64,000 nt of DNA from JAGTVG01 sp965365275 (lineage in GTDB: Bacteria > Bacteroidota > Bacteroidia > Cytophagales > Cyclobacteriaceae): the NCBI GenBank assembly GCA_965365275.1, contig CBDUBA010000009.1, forward strand, positions 5,478-69,477, written 5' to 3'. A program made the translations under genes and the position numbers. Shown one piece after another: positions 44,499 through 53,528 of the stretch (its first letter is position 1; each line of letters opens with the position of its first letter). Under the pieces are notes generated by a model. It was not told where the DNA came from. It saw only the letters and a list, made by a program, of their open reading frames with translations, and ran no database searches.

Positions 44499-47400
44499 GT
44501 GCAGGGTAATTCAATTTTCAGAAATATACATTCATACAAGAAAAAGTACTACAAAAGCTTTTTGATCAGGAGTCTTTTGCTTTCTCTTACACTCTTGTTG
44601 ACAGCTTTTCTGTTTTACAGCTTACTGGAATACATAGGTCATTTCAATCAAATCGTAAGGGCAATATTTTTTTACTCCTATATAGTTCTCCTGGTGTATG
44701 TATTTACCCAATGGATTCTTTTACCAGTTTTAAGGATTTTTATTGATCGATGGCAGATCAGTGACCAGGAAGCTGCCAGAAAAATCGGCAATTATTTCCC
44801 TTCTGTAAGTGATAAGCTTTTAAATATACTTCAGTTGTATAACAAGCATCCGGAAGATCAGGGGCTCGTAAAAGCCAGTATTTCTCAGAAAACGGAAAAT
44901 ATTAAGGATATAAAATTTGAAAAGGCGATATCCCTGGCAGAGAACAAAAAATACCTGCGTTACCTGGCCATACCATTTTTAATTGTACTGTTTTTAAGTT
45001 TATCATTTCCAAAGGTTATTTCCGACAGCAGCACACGTATTGTTAATTACAGTAAAGAATACAAACCAGTGGCTCCCTTTAGTTTCATTTTAAAAAACAG
45101 GGACCTCATTGCTTTCAAAAACGAAGATTATGATATCCAGGTATCCCTGGAGGGTGAGACAATACCCGATAATGTTTATTTAAAGCTTGGAGAAAGACGA
45201 ATAAAATTATTTTCAGCAAATCAAACGGATTTTTCCTATTCTCTAAAAAAGGTGGCCAAAAACATAGAGTTTGAATTTGAAGCTGCGGGATTCAGTTCTG
45301 AAGATTACTATTTAAGGGTTGTTAATCGTCCGAATATTAAGAATTTTAATGTGGAATTATCATATCCTGGATATTTAAAACGCAAAGACGAACAACTCAG
45401 TAATATTGGGACTTTGGAGGTTCCAGAAGGTACATATATTAAATGGCAATTTCAAACACTATTCACAGACAGCCTATCCCTTGAATTTATCAAGGACAAT
45501 GAGATCTTTACAGCAAAAGGATTAGATGATCAATTATACATCGCCGAAAAACAGGCACTCAAATCCAGTACGTATGAGGTAAACCTGTATAATGAGTTTG
45601 CAGTAAATAAGGATAAGATCATGTACCAACTGGAAGTCATTCCTGATGAGTATCCTCAAATATCTGTAAAACAATACACTGATACTGTTCTGTATAATTA
45701 TATGATATTAGGTGGCAATGTATCTGATGACTATGGATTTTCCGATTTAAGACTTCATTATAAAATAATCAAGGCGGAAAATGAACAGGGTGGTGAGGAA
45801 AGCTTTTATCACAATATCAATATTGATCCCGATAAAACATCTCAGGGTTTTTATTTTAACTGGAGCCTCGACAGTCTGTTGCTTGAAGACTCTGATCAAA
45901 TTGAATATTATCTGGAGGTCAGGGACAATGATGGTATAAACGGAAGAAAATCTTCCAGGACAGGATTATATTATTTCAGGATTCCGGACAAGAAAGAAAG
46001 GGAGGAAGATTTGAAAAAATCTTCACAAAGTGCTGAAAATCAGATAGATAAGAGTATAGATATGGCCAAAGAGTTAAATGATAAAATAGAGGATGTTGAG
46101 AACAGGCTGAAAGGCAAGAAACAAATGAACTGGCAGGACCAGAAATTGCTTGAGGAGATGATCCGGGACAAGGATAAATTGGATGAAGAAATATTGAAGC
46201 TTCAGGAATTGAACCAGGCAAATACTATGAAGCTTGAAAAATTCAATGAATTGGATGCAGAACTTATAAAAAAGGTGGATCAACTCCAGCAATTAATGGA
46301 TGATTTGCTGGATGAAGAAACGAAGAAACTTTTCGAAGAGTTGAAAAAATTGCTTGAAGAAAAGAAAGACCTAAATGAAGTAAAAAGTATTTTGGAGAGA
46401 ATTGATTTCAAACAGGATAATTTTGAAAAGGAATTAGAGCGTACACTTGAATTGTTCAAACGTATGAAATTTGAGGTAGAGCTTGAAAAGACCATAGAAG
46501 AAATGGATGATCTTCAGAAAAAACAAGAAGAATTATCGAAAGACACGGATGATCGTAAAAATGATCTGGAAAAAATACAGGAGGACCAGGAAAGTTTAAA
46601 TGAGGAATTTGAAGATACCAGGAAATCCCTTGAAGAACTTATTGACCTTAATCAGGATCTTGCCTTTCCTAAGCCCATGCAAATTACAAAAGAGCAGGAG
46701 GATAAGATCAGCGATTATCAGAAAGAGGCCATAGAGCACCTGGAGAACAACAAAAGGAAGAACGCATCGAAATCCCAGCAAGACGCATCCGATCAAATGA
46801 AGGAATTATCAGAATCGATGAAACAGATGCAAACTAGTGGGAACATGGAAATGATGATGGAAAATTACAATTCCTTAAGATTGATTGTGGATAATCTCAT
46901 AAAGCTTTCCTTCAACCAGGAAGACATCATGATGAGTTTTCGGTCAGTAAACCAGAGTGATCCCAGATTTATTAACCTTTCTCAGAGACAACTCGCTCTG
47001 AAGGATGATTCAAAAGTTATTGAAGACAGTTTGATTGCATTATCAAAAAGAGTATTTCAAATATCTTCATTTATAACCAGAGAAGTCAATGAAATGAATA
47101 AATACATGGATGAGAGCGTGGTAGCATTACGGGAAAGAAAGAAATCTCAAGCAGTTGGTAAACAACAATTTGCCATGACTTCCATGAACAATCTTGCATT
47201 GCTTCTTGATGATGTACTATCCTCCATGCAACAACAGCTTGCCATGGCCATGGGCATTCCATCTCAGGGTCAGCAGAGTGGTAAGGAGCCCAGTATGTCA
47301 GAACTTCAAAAACGACTCAATGAACAGATCAGCGAGTTACAAAAGAGTGGAAAGCAAGGCAAAGCCTTATCTGAGGAATTGGCAAAACTAGCTGCTGGTC

Positions 47401-47798
47401 AGGAAGAAATACGAAGAAAATTACAGGAAGAAGAGGAAAAATTAAATAGTATGGATGGTAATGGACAAAAACTTGGAGATATTGCCGGAAAAATGGAACA
47501 AACTGAGATAGACCTCGTTAATAAACGATTGACGGAACAACTGATTAACAGGCAGGAAGAAATACTGACCAGGTTACTTCAGGCAGAAGATGCCATGCGG
47601 GAACAAGAGCTGGATAATGAACGCGAAGCAGAATCTGCCAGGCAATTGGATAGACCTATACCACCGGAATTTGAAGATTATTTGAAATTAAAGGAAAAAG
47701 AGATAGAATTGCTTAGAACTGTACCTCCAAAATTAAATCCTTACTACAAAAAGGAGGTTATGGAATATTTTAATAGATTAGAGACTTCTTTTAAATAA
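44499..47798 (+). CDS. DUF4175-type large membrane coiled-coil protein
   Basis: 1099 aa starting with GTG at 44499. Three N-terminal hydrophobic helices (LLSLTLLLTAFLFYSLL, AIFFYSYIVLLVYVFTQWILL, YLAIPFLIVLFLSLSF) are followed by a periplasmic beta-rich part (about 180-500) and a very long, Glu/Lys/Gln-rich coiled coil (about 500-1050), interrupted by MMMENYNSLRLIVDNLIKLSFNQEDIMMSFRS. This matches the Bacteroidota DUF4175 layout. Probably an envelope scaffold; no biochemical role is known. It overlaps the ATP-binding anti-sigma-like gene by one base (TAATG), an unusual coupling of a huge scaffold with a small kinase-fold protein. Confidence 0.75.
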   Translation: MQGNSIFRNIHSYKKKYYKSFLIRSLLLSLTLLLTAFLFYSLLEYIGHFNQIVRAIFFYSYIVLLVYVFTQWILLPVLRIFIDRWQISDQEAARKIGNYFPSVSDKLLNILQLYNKHPEDQGLVKASISQKTENIKDIKFEKAISLAENKKYLRYLAIPFLIVLFLSLSFPKVISDSSTRIVNYSKEYKPVAPFSFILKNRDLIAFKNEDYDIQVSLEGETIPDNVYLKLGERRIKLFSANQTDFSYSLKKVAKNIEFEFEAAGFSSEDYYLRVVNRPNIKNFNVELSYPGYLKRKDEQLSNIGTLEVPEGTYIKWQFQTLFTDSLSLEFIKDNEIFTAKGLDDQLYIAEKQALKSSTYEVNLYNEFAVNKDKIMYQLEVIPDEYPQISVKQYTDTVLYNYMILGGNVSDDYGFSDLRLHYKIIKAENEQGGEESFYHNINIDPDKTSQGFYFNWSLDSLLLEDSDQIEYYLEVRDNDGINGRKSSRTGLYYFRIPDKKEREEDLKKSSQSAENQIDKSIDMAKELNDKIEDVENRLKGKKQMNWQDQKLLEEMIRDKDKLDEEILKLQELNQANTMKLEKFNELDAELIKKVDQLQQLMDDLLDEETKKLFEELKKLLEEKKDLNEVKSILERIDFKQDNFEKELERTLELFKRMKFEVELEKTIEEMDDLQKKQEELSKDTDDRKNDLEKIQEDQESLNEEFEDTRKSLEELIDLNQDLAFPKPMQITKEQEDKISDYQKEAIEHLENNKRKNASKSQQDASDQMKELSESMKQMQTSGNMEMMMENYNSLRLIVDNLIKLSFNQEDIMMSFRSVNQSDPRFINLSQRQLALKDDSKVIEDSLIALSKRVFQISSFITREVNEMNKYMDESVVALRERKKSQAVGKQQFAMTSMNNLALLLDDVLSSMQQQLAMAMGIPSQGQQSGKEPSMSELQKRLNEQISELQKSGKQGKALSEELAKLAAGQEEIRRKLQEEEEKLNSMDGNGQKLGDIAGKMEQTEIDLVNKRLTEQLINRQEEILTRLLQAEDAMREQELDNEREAESARQLDRPIPPEFEDYLKLKEKEIELLRTVPPKLNPYYKKEVMEYFNRLETSFK

Positions 47799-48208
47799 TG
47801 AATAAAATGGATTCAATAAAGGTTCATTTTCCATCATTAGATGAAAACATAAGGATCGTCGAGAGTTTTATTGATAACGCCAAGGAAAAATTCAAACTTG
47901 ATGACGACATTTATGGAAATATAATGGTGGCTGTTACCGAATCAGTAAATAATGCCATACGACATGGAAATAAGAGTGACAAGAAGAAGAATGTACACCT
48001 TTCATTATCATTGAATGATAACCTTATACGCTTCATAATTAAGGATGAGGGTATTGGATTTGATTATCACAATCTTCCGGATCCAACAGCGCCCGAAAAT
48101 ATTGACAAACCCAGTGGCAGAGGCATATTTTTAATGAAACATTTATCTGATGAGGTCACTTTTAAAAATGAGGGTAGTGAGGTAGAGTTATGTTTCTATA
48201 TTAATTAA
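47798..48208 (+). CDS. RsbW-like ATP-binding protein (HATPase_c)
   Basis: 136 aa, a free-standing GHKL domain like the anti-sigma kinases RsbW/SpoIIAB. N box MVAVTESVNNAIRHGN, G1 box KDEGIGFD and G2 box SGRGIFLMKHL are intact. The start ATG shares its A with the stop of the DUF4175 gene, and ybeY begins 1 nt after its stop. No anti-anti-sigma factor or sigma factor gene lies nearby. It could control a sigma factor or act as a GHKL kinase on another partner; the target is unknown. Confidence 0.85.
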   Translation: MNKMDSIKVHFPSLDENIRIVESFIDNAKEKFKLDDDIYGNIMVAVTESVNNAIRHGNKSDKKKNVHLSLSLNDNLIRFIIKDEGIGFDYHNLPDPTAPENIDKPSGRGIFLMKHLSDEVTFKNEGSEVELCFYIN

Positions 48209-48209
48209 A

Positions 48210-48632
48210 ATGTCCAATATCAATTTTTTTTGCGAAGAAGTTGATTTTAATCTCCCCAATAAAACCAGCATAATCAAATGGATCAAAAAAATTATTGCCC
48301 AGGAAAGCAAAAGAGAAATAATTAACATTAATTATATATTTTGTTCTGATGAAATTTTGAGTCAGATTAACCTGGAATACCTTGCCCACAATACCCTGAC
48401 TGATATCATTACCTTTAACAATTCAGACAATGATCAGCTCATTGATGCTGACATATATATAAGTATTGATCGGGTATTTGAAAATAGTCTTACCTACCAT
48501 ACTGATAGAATAGATGAATTACACCGTGTTATGATTCATGGCATTTTGCATTTAATGGGTTACAAGGATTCCAGTGATAATGAAAAGAAGATTATGCAAA
48601 AAAAAGAAAATGAGTGCCTAAATTTGCTGTGA
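48210..48632 (+). CDS. ybeY: rRNA maturation endonuclease YbeY
   Basis: Metal-dependent RNase for 3'-end maturation of 16S rRNA and ribosome quality control; 140 aa. LAHNTLTDIITFN and the zinc motif HGILHLMGYKD are clear. The usual HGxLHLxGYDH has three His; here the third is missing, Y-K-D replacing Y-D-H, a substitution that also appears in other Bacteroidota YbeY as I recall, so Asp may act as ligand. Separated by one base from the RsbW-like gene. mnmG follows after 79 nt, with two parS-like sites in the gap. Confidence 0.88.
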   Translation: MSNINFFCEEVDFNLPNKTSIIKWIKKIIAQESKREIININYIFCSDEILSQINLEYLAHNTLTDIITFNNSDNDQLIDADIYISIDRVFENSLTYHTDRIDELHRVMIHGILHLMGYKDSSDNEKKIMQKKENECLNLL

Positions 48633-48639
48633 GTTTAGG

Positions 48640-48653
48640 GTTCCACGTGGAAC
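48640..48653. promoter_or_regulatory. parS-like ParB-binding site 1
   Basis: GTTCCACGTGGAAC, a perfect 14-bp palindrome with the core of the bacterial consensus TGTTNCACGTGAAACA. It lies 8 nt after the ybeY stop, 26 nt before the second copy. ParB would load here for chromosome segregation. Confidence 0.75.
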
Positions 48654-48675
48654 ATCCGGATCCTGTTTAGTTATA

Positions 48676-48699
48676 TAAATGTTCCACGTGGAACATTTA
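48676..48699. promoter_or_regulatory. parS-like ParB-binding site 2, 24-bp perfect palindrome
   Basis: The core TGTTCCACGTGGAACA (48680-48695) differs from the canonical parS by one base per half and is fully palindromic; symmetry continues outward to 24 bp. It sits 13 nt before the mnmG start. Read as codons it produces a spurious MFHVEH peptide. Confidence 0.85.
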
Positions 48700-48711
48700 A
48701 TATTTTGTACT

Positions 48712-50577
48712 ATGTTTAAAGAATATGATGTTATAGTTGTAGGTGCAGGTCATGCGGGTTGTGAGGCGGCTGCAGCCGCTGCTAATCTGGGATCAAACGT
48801 GCTTCTTATTACCATGAATATGATGACAATCGCTCAAATGTCATGCAATCCGGCCATGGGTGGTGTGGCAAAAGGGCAAATTGTAAGGGAGATAGACTCT
48901 TTGGGAGGATATTCAGGCATTATTTCAGATAAATCCATGATACAGTTCCGGATGCTAAACATGTCTAAGGGACCAGCCATGTGGAGTCCGCGTACTCAAA
49001 ATGACAGAATGATTTTTTCGGAGGAATGGAGGTTACAGCTGGAAAACATTAAAAACCTTGACTTCTGGCAGGAAATGGTAACCGAAGTTGTGGTAAAAAA
49101 AGGTGTCGTGAAAGGGGTTAAAACAGGATTAGGCATATTTATTCCTGCTAAAACGGTTATCCTAACAAATGGTACATTCTTGAATGGTCTCATTCATATC
49201 GGTGAAAAACAATTTGGTGGAGGAAGAACAGGAGAAAAAGCTGCTAAAGGATTGACCGAGCAATTGGAAGCCCTGGGATTTGAATCCGGAAGAATGAAGA
49301 CCGGAACACCTCCCCGTGTAGATGGTCGCAGTTTGAATTACAATTTATTTGATGAACAAAAAGGTGATGATAAACCTGGTAAGTTTTCTTATTCGGATGA
49401 AACAAAGCCCTTAAAAAGGCAAAAAAGTTGTTTTATTACCTATACAAATACAACAGTCCATGGTATTCTTGAGACCGGTTTTAACCGCTCTCCGATGTTC
49501 GCCGGACGAATCCAGGGGGTAGGACCCAGGTATTGTCCCTCAATTGAGGATAAGATAAACAGGTTTTCTGAACGCAACAGGCATCAGATTTTTGTTGAGC
49601 CCGAGGGGTGGAATACCGTGGAAGTTTATGTCAATGGTTTTTCGACTTCACTTCCGGAAGATGTGCAATATAAGGCCCTGAAAAAAATCCCAGGTTTCGA
49701 GGATGTAAAAATGTTCAGACCCGGATATGCTATAGAATATGATTACTTTCCACCTACCCAATTAAAACCTACGCTGGAAACCAAGCTTGTACAGAATCTC
49801 TTTTTCGCCGGACAAATCAACGGAACAACGGGCTATGAAGAAGCGGCAGGGCAGGGTTTAATGGCTGGAATAAATGCACATAACAAGGTTGAAGACAAGG
49901 ATGATTTTATACTTAAAAGATCTGAAGCTTATATTGGCGTATTAATAGATGATCTAATTAACAAAGGTACTGAAGAACCTTATCGCATGTTTACCTCCAG
50001 GGCTGAATATCGAATCCTGCTCAGACAGGATAATGCCGATATTCGACTAACTGAAAAAGGTTTCAGAATGGGATTGGCTAATGAAAAAAGGTATAGAAGA
50101 GTAATTGATAAAAAGGAAAAGGTTGATCTTCTGATCAATGAGCTAAAAAAGCAAAAACTAAATCCCGATCAATTTAATTCAATTGCAGCCATTAATAATA
50201 CTGCTGAGATCAGGGAAAAAGCATCCTATTATAAACTCCTCAAAAGACCCGAGCTTAATCTGGAAAACCTGAACCAGGATAACAGGGCCTTAAATGATCT
50301 ATTATCGGATTATGATGCCGAGATCATTGAACAGGCTGAAATACAAATAAAGTATGAAACCTATATTGATAAGGAGCATAAACTGGCTGAAAAAATAGAA
50401 AACCTTGAGGAGTACAAGATTCCCTTGAGATTTGATTATAATAAACTATCTTCGCTTTCGGCTGAGGGTAAGGAAAAACTTAATAAAATCCAACCCATTA
50501 CAATTGGACAGGCATCAAGGATCAGTGGCGTCTCTCCTTCCGATATATCAATATTAATGGTTTATATGGGTAAATAA
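48712..50577 (+). CDS. mnmG: tRNA uridine-5-carboxymethylaminomethyl modification enzyme MnmG (GidA)
   Basis: FAD protein that, with MnmE, builds the cmnm5 group on wobble U34 of several tRNAs. 621 aa from the ATG at 48712, the right start since MFKEYDVIVVGAGHAG matches the family; the upstream ATG at 48679 lies inside a parS palindrome and would add MFHVEHLIFCT. FAD motif GAGHAG, PAMGGVAKGQIVREIDSLGG, the GRTGEKA and TGTPPRVDG motifs, and the GidA-associated C-terminal domain are intact. gidA is often close to oriC, and an oriC-like region lies 2.6 kb downstream. Confidence 0.97.
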   Translation: MFKEYDVIVVGAGHAGCEAAAAAANLGSNVLLITMNMMTIAQMSCNPAMGGVAKGQIVREIDSLGGYSGIISDKSMIQFRMLNMSKGPAMWSPRTQNDRMIFSEEWRLQLENIKNLDFWQEMVTEVVVKKGVVKGVKTGLGIFIPAKTVILTNGTFLNGLIHIGEKQFGGGRTGEKAAKGLTEQLEALGFESGRMKTGTPPRVDGRSLNYNLFDEQKGDDKPGKFSYSDETKPLKRQKSCFITYTNTTVHGILETGFNRSPMFAGRIQGVGPRYCPSIEDKINRFSERNRHQIFVEPEGWNTVEVYVNGFSTSLPEDVQYKALKKIPGFEDVKMFRPGYAIEYDYFPPTQLKPTLETKLVQNLFFAGQINGTTGYEEAAGQGLMAGINAHNKVEDKDDFILKRSEAYIGVLIDDLINKGTEEPYRMFTSRAEYRILLRQDNADIRLTEKGFRMGLANEKRYRRVIDKKEKVDLLINELKKQKLNPDQFNSIAAINNTAEIREKASYYKLLKRPELNLENLNQDNRALNDLLSDYDAEIIEQAEIQIKYETYIDKEHKLAEKIENLEEYKIPLRFDYNKLSSLSAEGKEKLNKIQPITIGQASRISGVSPSDISILMVYMGK

Positions 50578-50579
50578 GA

Positions 50580-51461
50580 ATGTATAAAAAAATAACAAAG
50601 TGCCCCCTATGCAAAAGCAATGATATTAAAAACCTGATCATCTGTAAGGATCATCTGGTTTCAGGGGAAAGCTTTGCGATAAATGTATGTGGTAATTGTA
50701 CATTTAAGTTTACCAATCCCAGACCAGTAGATGAAGCCCTCCCTAAGTATTATCAATCTGAACATTATATTTCCCATACAAATAAAGCAAACTCACTACG
50801 TCATTTTATATACAAGACGATACGAAGTTATACTTTGAAAAATAAGCTGAAACTAGTTAATAGCCTTTCAGAGAAAGGGAACCTTCTGGATGTAGGTTGT
50901 GGGACCGGTGAATTTCTTAATACCTGTTCAAACGATAACTGGAATATACAAGGCATTGAACCGGATCCCAGGGCCAGAGATAGGGCAGAAAAACTACTTG
51001 GGATAAAACTCAATGATACTCTCTTTGATTGTACAGATGAAAATAAGTATCAGATCATTACGCTTTGGCATGTTCTTGAACATCTTCCGGAGCTAAATAA
51101 AACGATCAGACATTTAAAGAAGATACTATCCGTAAAGGGACGTTTGATAATTGCGTTACCCAATGTTGATTCATATGATGCAAAGAAATATAAGGAATAT
51201 TGGGCAGCCTACGATGTGCCAAGGCATTTGTATCACTTTAACCAGTTCTCCTTTAAAAAACTTATGAAGAATCATAATCTAAAAGTAGAATCTATCCATC
51301 CCATGAAGTTTGATTCTTATTATGTCAGCCTTCTTAGCGAAAGCTACAAAAATAAATTGTTCAATTACAGCAGGGCATTGATAAGTGGCTGGTTATCAAA
51401 TAATTACGCCAAAAAGAATAAAAATAATTACTCCAGTTTAATATATATCGTTAAGAAATGA
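50580..51461 (+). CDS. Zinc-ribbon class I methyltransferase
   Basis: 293 aa. N-terminal zinc ribbon C8-x2-C11 ... C37-x2-C40 (TKCPLCKS, NVCGNCTF) is followed by SAM motif LLDVGCGTGEF (102-112) and WHVLEHLPE in the acid-loop position. The ribbon-methyltransferase layout resembles sugar and lipid methyltransferases. A cell-envelope substrate is plausible given the following lipoprotein gene. Starts 3 nt after mnmG, and its last 4 nt overlap the next start (ATGA), so translation is coupled. Confidence 0.82.
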   Translation: MYKKITKCPLCKSNDIKNLIICKDHLVSGESFAINVCGNCTFKFTNPRPVDEALPKYYQSEHYISHTNKANSLRHFIYKTIRSYTLKNKLKLVNSLSEKGNLLDVGCGTGEFLNTCSNDNWNIQGIEPDPRARDRAEKLLGIKLNDTLFDCTDENKYQIITLWHVLEHLPELNKTIRHLKKILSVKGRLIIALPNVDSYDAKKYKEYWAAYDVPRHLYHFNQFSFKKLMKNHNLKVESIHPMKFDSYYVSLLSESYKNKLFNYSRALISGWLSNNYAKKNKNNYSSLIYIVKK

Positions 51462-53167
51462 AATATATTTTCTCACTGATTTTTCTGTCTTTTGTTATTA
51501 TCTATTTTTTAACTGAATGTGCCAGCATTACACCTCCCGGAGGAGGTCCGAGGGATACAATACCTCCAGTACTTATTAAATCCATACCGCAACATAAAAG
51601 TCTTAATTACTCAGGTAACACAGTTAGCCTTGTTTTTGATGAATACTTGAAAATTGAAAACCTGAACAAGCAACTGATTATAACACCCATGATTCAGGAT
51701 GATTATGAACAGAAAATCAGAAGAAATTCAATAGAACTTATTTTCCCGGAATCATTCAAGGACAGTACAACCTATACATTTAACTTTCAGGATGCCATTC
51801 AGGATATAACGGAAGGAAATATTACTGGGGATAACGTATTGGCTTTCAGTACCGGAGATTATATTGACTCATTATATATTAATGGAAAAGTAGTGGAACT
51901 TTTAACAAATTCCCCAGTAGATGATTTTACGGTTTGTCTTTACTTGTTTGACGATACGCTTGATATATTTAACAGTCCTCCAATTTATCTCACTAAAACC
52001 AATAAAGAAGGAAAATACCTGATTGAAAATATTAAAAACGGTATTTACAAATTGTATGTATATGATGATGCGAATTCAAATCTAACCTGTGATATGCCCC
52101 GAGAAATGTTTGGATTTTCTTCAGATACAATATCCCTGAATAGTAATATTGATTCAATCCTCCTCAAAGTACAAAATCTTGATATGCGGAATATCGAAAT
52201 CCAGAGAGCAAACGCTTCCGGAAAGTATTTTGAAATCAGGACCAATAAGCCTCTGGTTGATTATTCGGTATATCCCATGGACACATCACAGACTTTATAT
52301 CATAATTTCTTTGAGGATAATAAAACAATCAGGTTCTATAATAATCTGGAATCCGAAGACAGTATTCAATTTATATTCAATGCAATAGATAGTCTGGATA
52401 ATATATTTATTGATACCCTGTATTTAAAATTTGTTGAAACAAGACGAGATTTTGATGAATTTACTTATTCTGTGGAACCAAAGAACAACGCTAAAATAAC
52501 CGATGAATTTAGAAGCAAAATAAATTTCAATAAACCTCTTAAACACATCAATTTTGATAGTCTTTATTTTGAATATGACAGTGTCACATTTCAATATCTT
52601 AGTGATACCATCAATTATTCACTTGAAAAACGAAGGGATGTATTTAATTTTGACATTGATCTCTTTTTCACAGAGTATCTTAAATCATTAATAAGAGCTG
52701 ATACAATGCCTGATGGAATTTCGGAAACGAGACCAACCGGTCAGAGAATTGGAGGTTCTTCTTCTAACAGGAATAATAAATTAACTTTTCATATTAGAAA
52801 AGGAGCTTTTATATCAGCTGATGGGGATTCAAGTAAATCCTTAAAGCTTGAATATCAACTCCTGAAGACTGATAATTTTGGGATAATTAAAGGCAATGTT
52901 CTGTCTGAGTATAATTCCTTCAATATACAATTGTTAAAAGGTAAAAATGAAGTTGTAAGTGAAGTCAAAAATATAAAACAATACATTTTTGATCAGGTAA
53001 ATGCTGGAGAATATTTTATAAGGGTATTTGTAGATAATAATAACAATGGCAAGTGGGATCCTGGCAATATTTTTAAGAATGAAGAACCGGAAGATATTTT
53101 CTTCTATCCTGAAAAAATAACAATAAGAGCAAACTGGGAGTTAACAGATATAAACCTGGAGTTTTAA
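51458..53167 (+). CDS. Lipoprotein with bacterial Ig-like (Big_5) domain
   Basis: 569 aa, lipobox FLTEC (Cys21). Directly after it, ASITPPGGGPRDTIPPVL is the Bacteroidota signature of this lipoprotein family; the Big_5 Ig-like domain (about 35-130) reads VSLVFDEYLKIENLNKQLIITP..FSTGDYIDS. Several beta-rich repeats follow, one of them resembling a carboxypeptidase-like/SdrD-type unit (NKEGKYLIENIKNGIYKLYVYDDANSN). Surface or periplasmic protein of unknown role. It ends immediately before the putative oriC. Confidence 0.82.
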   Translation: MKYIFSLIFLSFVIIYFLTECASITPPGGGPRDTIPPVLIKSIPQHKSLNYSGNTVSLVFDEYLKIENLNKQLIITPMIQDDYEQKIRRNSIELIFPESFKDSTTYTFNFQDAIQDITEGNITGDNVLAFSTGDYIDSLYINGKVVELLTNSPVDDFTVCLYLFDDTLDIFNSPPIYLTKTNKEGKYLIENIKNGIYKLYVYDDANSNLTCDMPREMFGFSSDTISLNSNIDSILLKVQNLDMRNIEIQRANASGKYFEIRTNKPLVDYSVYPMDTSQTLYHNFFEDNKTIRFYNNLESEDSIQFIFNAIDSLDNIFIDTLYLKFVETRRDFDEFTYSVEPKNNAKITDEFRSKINFNKPLKHINFDSLYFEYDSVTFQYLSDTINYSLEKRRDVFNFDIDLFFTEYLKSLIRADTMPDGISETRPTGQRIGGSSSNRNNKLTFHIRKGAFISADGDSSKSLKLEYQLLKTDNFGIIKGNVLSEYNSFNIQLLKGKNEVVSEVKNIKQYIFDQVNAGEYFIRVFVDNNNNGKWDPGNIFKNEEPEDIFFYPEKITIRANWELTDINLEF

Positions 53168-53528
53168 ATGTGGATAACCTTTGGATAATATTAGAATAAA
53201 CTGTAGATAATTAATGCAATGGATATCCGTTATTCGGGCACAAGAAATTATGTGGATAAATCACATTCTTATTGGCAGGTATTCAGAAAAATATCCACAT
53301 AATGTCTATGGTAAAAGTTATCCACAAAAAAGATTTGTAATATGAATAAAATATTAAGTTATTAATTATCAGGTATTTATAAGTTTATAACATGTGAATA
53401 ACCCAAGGTTTATTCTAATTTTATAAACAATTAGAAATATCAAGGAAAATATATATAAATTATCCACATATCCACATACTAGTAATAACAATTAATTAAT
53501 ATATCTTAAAATATTATATTATTAGTGA
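53168..53528. other. Putative chromosomal replication origin (oriC)
   Basis: 361-nt gene-free, AT-rich region with nine DnaA-box-like 9-mers: perfect TTATCCACA at 53169-53177 (-), 53251-53259 (-), 53318-53326 (+) and 53460-53468 (+); TTATTCACA at 53393-53401 (-); and one-mismatch copies at 53180-53188, 53202-53210, 53291-53299 and 53468-53476, the last abutting a perfect one. An AT-rich tract (53491-53524, one C, one G) beside the right-hand pair is a candidate unwinding element. Only three isolated perfect boxes were found elsewhere in the window (6771, 17008, 46886). Two parS-like sites lie 4.5 kb to the left. No dnaA gene is adjacent. Confidence 0.8.

Noticed and set aside
46886..46894. 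Isolated perfect DnaA boxes (also at 6771 and 17008)
   Set aside because: Single copies inside coding genes, as expected by chance in an AT-rich genome; only the 53.2-53.5 kb cluster is meaningful.
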